A stretch of DNA of 64,000 nt, from contig NZ_URFY01000002.1 in NCBI RefSeq assembly GCF_900547205.1, positions 1-64,000 on the forward strand, given 5' to 3'. How positions within the stretch are numbered: the first letter of the stretch is position 1; each line of letters opens with the position of its first letter. The notes under the pieces were generated by a model. That model had not been told where the DNA came from. It made no database searches and saw nothing but the letters and a program-made list of their open reading frames with translations. The translations under genes were made by a program, and so were the position numbers. Positions 60,547 to 64,000 of this stretch are shown here, piece after piece. Source of the stretch: an uncultured Bacteroides sp. (lineage in GTDB: Bacteria > Bacteroidota > Bacteroidia > Bacteroidales > Bacteroidaceae).

Positions 60547-60876
60547 TTATTCCTTTATGATTTTTCCCTTTTTATTTACCAAAACTGTTACTTCCTTGGC
60601 TGATTGGTCATCCAGTGTGACGGTAAGTATAACTTTGTAAACTTTTCCCGTTTCTCTCTCTGCTACAGAGGCTTCTTTGATGATTGCGCCATCATACTCT
60701 TTGCCCAAAGTATCCAAAATTACTTGGGGAATATCTATAACCTCAATTTTGGTAAATACTTCCTGCGGGTCTTGCTGAGTCTGTTCTGCAACTGTGGTTA
60801 ATTCCAATACGTGAGCAAATGCTACTGAAGTGCCCATTCCCATAATCATTGCTAATACTACCAATGCCTTTTTCAT
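60547..60876 (-). CDS. Small exported protein (PepSY/BLIP-like)
   Basis: 109 residues. Clean signal peptide MKKALVVLAMIMGMGTSVAFA, then an about 85-residue domain: FTKIEVIDIPQVILDTLGKE, GAIIKEASVAERETGKVYKV, ILTVTLDDQSAKEVTVLVNK. One helix followed by three strands resembles PepSY-like periplasmic domains. Function unknown. Monocistronic, with a long 3' region and a terminator. Confidence 0.72.
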   Translation of the reverse strand: MKKALVVLAMIMGMGTSVAFAHVLELTTVAEQTQQDPQEVFTKIEVIDIPQVILDTLGKEYDGAIIKEASVAERETGKVYKVILTVTLDDQSAKEVTVLVNKKGKIIKE

Positions 60877-61265
60877 AATCGTAATTATTTAGTGTGATTG
60901 ATTAAAACTCTTGCTTCTGTTGTATATATTGCAATCTTTGTGCCAAAAACTTAAAATAAAGATAAAGTGCTGGCTGCTAGCTTATTGTCAATTTATTGAT
61001 TCTCAAATATGTAGAAAAAATGTGGGATATTCCACAATGTTGTGTAACGTTCCCCAATGCGGCACTCCGATAAGATAAGCAACATCTAGAATGTCACACC
61101 TACATAACCTTCCTATAGGTAGTTGGCTCACTACTACGTGGTAGATGCTTGACTACCCATAGGTAATTGGCCAACTACCTCTAAGTAGTTCCCGGTTGTG
61201 AAACTGATAAGAGAGGATGAAGAAGACTGTGTGTATATTTTCCCCGTATCGTGGATAGTGGCGTC
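60877..61265. other. Gene-free stretch with palindromes
   Basis: No coding region seen. It contains two palindromes, TGTGGGATATTCCACA (61021-61036) and TTGTGTAACGTTCCCCAA (61040-61057), then the 22-nt array at 61112-61190. No clear promoter for the gene on the left. Confidence 0.6.
61112..61190. repeat. Four palindromes at exact 22-nt spacing (CTACC..GGTAG type)
   Basis: CCTATAGG (centre 61115.5), CTAC-TACGTG-GTAG (61137.5), TACC-CATA-GGTA (61159.5), AACTAC-CTCTAA-GTAGTT (61181.5). The steps are 22, 22 and 22 nt. Arms share the CTAC/GTAG theme, and linkers are unrelated. Confidence 0.8.
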
Positions 61266-62642
61266 CTAAGATATGTTGAATAAATGATTCAATGCTTCGC
61301 TCATGCTGGGATGCGTGAATATGAAATCGCGCAGAAAAGTATAGTGCCGATCTGTTTTCATTGCCATCGCTACGATATTTATGATCTCCGGAGCATCGGC
61401 GCAGAACAGCGTGCATCCCATAATTCTCCCATTATGGTTATTAATGATAGCTTTTAGCGTCCCATCCGTCTGTTGCAATGTGCGGGAGCGGATGACAGAA
61501 GTTGCTGGCAACCGGGAAACCTTAAACGAATATCCTCGTCTCAGAGCTTCCTCTTCCGTAATACCGATATGTGCCAAAGGAGGGTCGGTGAAAACTGCAT
61601 ATTGAACGGGGTTCCTGTCACCAATATCCCGTTTCTTGTCCCCGAATAGTTGGTCGCGGATAATCCGGAAATCGTCAAATGAGAGATAGGTAAACTGCGG
61701 ACCACCTTTTACATCGCCCATTGCCCATACATGGGGAACTCTGGTGCGCAACTGGTCGTTTACGATAATAGCCCCGTGAGCATCCCGGTTCACTCCGGCA
61801 GCTTCGAGATTCAATCCTTCGGTCATCGGTTTGCGTCCGGTTGCAATGAGGATGGCATCACCGTCTATAATATAGGGTGTAGTGTCGGACACATCCGAGT
61901 AAGTCAGTGTCACCCCCGCTTTAGTATCATGGATAGATTGTGCGCGGGCATTCAGATGAATGGTAACCCCTTTCTTCTCCAGTACTTCCTTTACACTGCT
62001 GGCAATATCCGAATCTTCATTAGGCATGAATCGGCTACCCCCTTCGAGAATCGTCACCTTGCTGCCGAATCCGGAAAACAAAGTGGCAAATTCCAATCCT
62101 ATATATCCGCCGCCTACGATAATCAAATGCTGAGGCAAGATGTCAAGATCGAGAAGAGTAGTGCTGGTATATACATATTGGCTTTGTTCAATACCGTCTA
62201 TCGCCGGAATGACGGGAGTAGAGCCGGTATTGATGAAGATTTCTTTCCCTTGCAGCTCTATACTCCCTTCGGGTAGGACCACTTTCACCGTATCGGGCGA
62301 TACGAACGACCCCATTCCGGTATAAATAGTAACATTGGGCCGTTTGTTCAACTTTTCATAATTGCTGTCGCGCAGAAAAGACGTGAGCCGGTTTTTGCGG
62401 GCGACTGCCTGTTTATACATATTCTTCTGCTTGGGGAAATCATCGTAGTAGAGCAGGGTGGCAACTTCTGCTTCGTGCAACATCGTTTTCGTGGGGATGC
62501 AGGCTATGTTGGGACAACTTCCCCCATACATCAGGTTGGAACGTTCGACGATGGCAACCTGCCATCCACGATTGGAAAGTTCGGCAGCCAAGGCTTTCCC
62601 TGCTCTGCCGAACCCTATAATGATAGCGTCATACTGTTTCAT
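61266..62642 (-). CDS. RclA-like flavoprotein disulfide reductase
   Basis: 458 residues. FAD motif IIIGFGRAGKALAAELSNRG; the redox pair is in GGSCPNIACIPTKTML, Cys43/Cys48-type CxxxxC; NAD motif IVGGGYIGLEFATLFSGFGS; second FAD block HVWAMGDVKGGPQFT; C-terminal dimer domain with FTHPSMSEALNHL in place of the catalytic HPT-E of lipoamide dehydrogenase (HPSMSE, close to mercuric reductase and RclA). Alone it could be called a mercuric reductase relative, but there is no N-terminal metal domain or C-terminal Cys pair, and the neighbour is an RclC homologue. E. coli RclA reduces copper and protects from hypochlorous acid. Confidence 0.82.
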   Translation of the reverse strand: MKQYDAIIIGFGRAGKALAAELSNRGWQVAIVERSNLMYGGSCPNIACIPTKTMLHEAEVATLLYYDDFPKQKNMYKQAVARKNRLTSFLRDSNYEKLNKRPNVTIYTGMGSFVSPDTVKVVLPEGSIELQGKEIFINTGSTPVIPAIDGIEQSQYVYTSTTLLDLDILPQHLIIVGGGYIGLEFATLFSGFGSKVTILEGGSRFMPNEDSDIASSVKEVLEKKGVTIHLNARAQSIHDTKAGVTLTYSDVSDTTPYIIDGDAILIATGRKPMTEGLNLEAAGVNRDAHGAIIVNDQLRTRVPHVWAMGDVKGGPQFTYLSFDDFRIIRDQLFGDKKRDIGDRNPVQYAVFTDPPLAHIGITEEEALRRGYSFKVSRLPATSVIRSRTLQQTDGTLKAIINNHNGRIMGCTLFCADAPEIINIVAMAMKTDRHYTFLRDFIFTHPSMSEALNHLFNIS

Positions 62643-62744
62643 AACTTCTTTCTTTTAAACGAACTATGTTTAATAATACAACAGTCCGCAAAGACTATTT
62701 GTTTGAGCTACATCCGGAAGTCAGAATATACAGTAAAAACTAAA

Positions 62745-63326
62745 TCATTCTTTTTTAAGTAATTTGAGTACGCGCTGTGACGAGTCGGCGAGAAGAACTA
62801 CGGCTCCGGCAAGAATAACAATATCTTTAATCACCAATCGTCCCGCACCGGAGAGCAGCGGGAAACCGAATTCTCCGCTTCCTAGGTTAGGAACCCATAC
62901 CTCCGGCGTGGTGACAAGGAAGGAGAGTGTGCCAAGCGTCATGATGATGGCGAGCGAATCGCCAACCAGCCCTACTTTCGGGAAGAAAATACCCAAGAAT
63001 ACCAGAATGCCGATACTCATGATAAGTGCACCCAGCCCATAAGAGAAAGTATACGTATTGTTGGCTTCGTGCCAAGCGCGATTCTCAGGCACGAAAGCGC
63101 CTTCCGCGTTTTTATGTTCTTTGTATTCGGGCGCTCCCTTTGCATAGAAGAAGCTCATAAAAGGACTGTTGGCTACAAACGGAACTATCCCATCGGCCTC
63201 ATAATGGAAATACTTCAATCCGCCTATCCACACGAATACTACCAGAATACCTACGCGAATAAACTTGATACCAAAACGTTTCAGACTTGAAGTGAAAGTT
63301 AGCAATGCGATTAATTTCTCTTTCAT
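62745..63326 (-). CDS. RclC/YkgB-like (DUF417) inner membrane protein
   Basis: 193 residues from ATG 63326 (MKEKLIALLTFTSSLKRFGI); the longer frame to 63407 lacks support. Four membrane helices; signature blocks VFVWIGGLKYFHYEADGIVP, FVANSPFMSFFYAKGAPEYK and FLVTTPEVWVPNLGSGEFGF are those of DUF417, which contains E. coli RclC. The gene lies between an AraC regulator and the RclA-like gene, same order and strand, as a short operon. A TTTG-containing -7-like box (GACCTTTG) lies at about 63356-63363 on the minus strand. Confidence 0.85.
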   Translation of the reverse strand: MKEKLIALLTFTSSLKRFGIKFIRVGILVVFVWIGGLKYFHYEADGIVPFVANSPFMSFFYAKGAPEYKEHKNAEGAFVPENRAWHEANNTYTFSYGLGALIMSIGILVFLGIFFPKVGLVGDSLAIIMTLGTLSFLVTTPEVWVPNLGSGEFGFPLLSGAGRLVIKDIVILAGAVVLLADSSQRVLKLLKKE

Positions 63327-63413
63327 TTTGCAGGGTTTTAAATGGTTTAACTTACACTGCAAAGGTCGTGCATTTCCCCATCCCACCCAATGGCAATACT
63401 GCCGCATTACTTA

Positions 63414-64000
63414 TCAATTCTTCCCTATCTGCTCATTTCTGAAAGTTACGGCACTCTGCCCCGTCATATTCTTGAAGAAACGGCTGAAAGAAGCCTGATC
63501 TTCGAATCCGAGGATATCGGCAATTTCTTTGGCGCTTTTGGTACTGTAAAGTAGCAGGCGTTTTGCTTCCGCTTCCACCCGTTCGTGAATCACTCTCAAG
63601 GGAGAAGGCAACTTGCAGGTAGAAAATATATTGGAAAGAGTCTTAGGTGACTTGTGAAGCAAATCGGCATAGTCCTGCACCTGTTTCTTCGTCCGGTAGT
63701 GCTCGTCCACCAGATTATAGTATTGGCGGACAATCTCGAAGCCCGATTCCTTTTCACGTGTGATGTCCAGTCGATGACGGGCGATACGGGTGCACTGAAT
63801 GATGAAACGTTTCAGCAGGATGCGGAGCATCTCTTCCTGAAGACTGTCTGAAACGGAAAATTCGTTTTCCATCGCATCGGTGATTTCATTCAACTGGTAG
63901 CGTTCCTGCTCGTTCAGCGTAAAACGGATGAGATGGGAAGAACCGTTGAAAAGAAAACCGCTGCACGATACTTCATGGTCGTTGCCATAGATACAATAGA
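63414..64000 (-). CDS. AraC-family transcriptional regulator (N-terminus beyond window)
   Basis: About 195 C-terminal residues; the frame is open to the right edge, with no stop (YCIYGNDHEVSCSGFLFNG, then SHLIRFTLNEQERYQL). The C-terminal AraC DNA-binding domain is complete: QVQDYADLLHKSPKTLSNIF and SAKEIADILGFEDQASFSRF FKNMTGQSAVTFRNE. A TTG at 63893 is not the start. Visible cysteines near the edge (in YCIYG and VSCSG) could be redox-active, as in RclR, but this is unproven. It is upstream of the RclC- and RclA-like genes on the same strand and probably controls them. Confidence 0.9.
   Translation of the reverse strand, partial: YCIYGNDHEVSCSGFLFNGSSHLIRFTLNEQERYQLNEITDAMENEFSVSDSLQEEMLRILLKRFIIQCTRIARHRLDITREKESGFEIVRQYYNLVDEHYRTKKQVQDYADLLHKSPKTLSNIFSTCKLPSPLRVIHERVEAEAKRLLLYSTKSAKEIADILGFEDQASFSRFFKNMTGQSAVTFRNEQIGKN

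Noticed and set aside
61266..62642. Mercuric reductase or dihydrolipoamide dehydrogenase call
   Set aside because: No metal-binding N-terminal domain, no C-terminal Cys pair and no lipoamide complex nearby; the RclC-like neighbour favours RclA.

Overview
The window reads as a stretch of chromosome from a gut Bacteroides (B. thetaiotaomicron/ovatus-like). The basis is a SusC/SusD pair, NigD-like, DUF4943 and DUF4858 proteins, TPR-anchored regulators with 6-bladed propeller proteins, serine-type sulfatase, Bacteroides-type promoters (TTTG, about 19-21 nt, TAnnTTTG) and mostly absent Shine-Dalgarno sequences. No rRNA, tRNA, CRISPR array, phage or intact insertion sequence was seen. Species assignment is inference.

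Layout. 1-2218: a GGGtGRT-family protein (cut by the window edge) and its NifU-like Fe-S scaffold partner, then a small HsmA-like membrane protein. 2219-10353: DUF4375 protein, NigD-like lipoprotein, Yip1 membrane protein, smpB, a short-form metH, a nitroreductase lipoprotein, and an SSS symporter preceded by an unlisted 41-residue accessory protein. 10343-18709: MltF-like transglycosylase, udk, Dabb protein, DsbD-like reductase, pirin, FadL-type and DcaP-type outer membrane proteins. 18871-23486: an ECF sigma factor beside two LEA-like repeat proteins; a queuosine block (transporter, queC, queF) led by a candidate preQ1 riboswitch and interrupted by a repeat-rich 547-nt gap; an HD protein. 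23487-28871: remnant of a sulfatase, GH2 plus intact sulfatase, then a decayed DUF6922/AbiEii module. 28959-34851: rlmH, DUF4783, nadC, a sigma/anti-sigma-barrel/lipoprotein operon, and an FMN oxygenase. 34903-45546 (all minus): metalloprotease, SusC, SusD, alanine dehydrogenase, sigma, anti-sigma, which looks like a peptide-scavenging locus. 45740-53487: M23 and C69 peptidases, then a TPR regulator with two 6-bladed propellers. 53636-60876: phosphohexomutase, DUF418, Crp/Fnr regulator, nudC, ABC-F protein, small exported protein. 61266-64000: an RclA/RclC/AraC set resembling the E. coli reactive-chlorine locus.

The most unusual signal is not a gene. Three separate intergenic regions (22038-22206, 49219-49277, 61112-61190) carry short arrays of near-palindromes whose centres lie 22 nt apart (one 23-nt step), although the palindrome sequence differs from array to array. 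Other points of note are the candidate preQ1 switch, two adjacent genes each killed by one small mutation, and a sulfatase tail left upstream of the GH2/sulfatase pair. All homology calls were made by reading the translations, without database searches.
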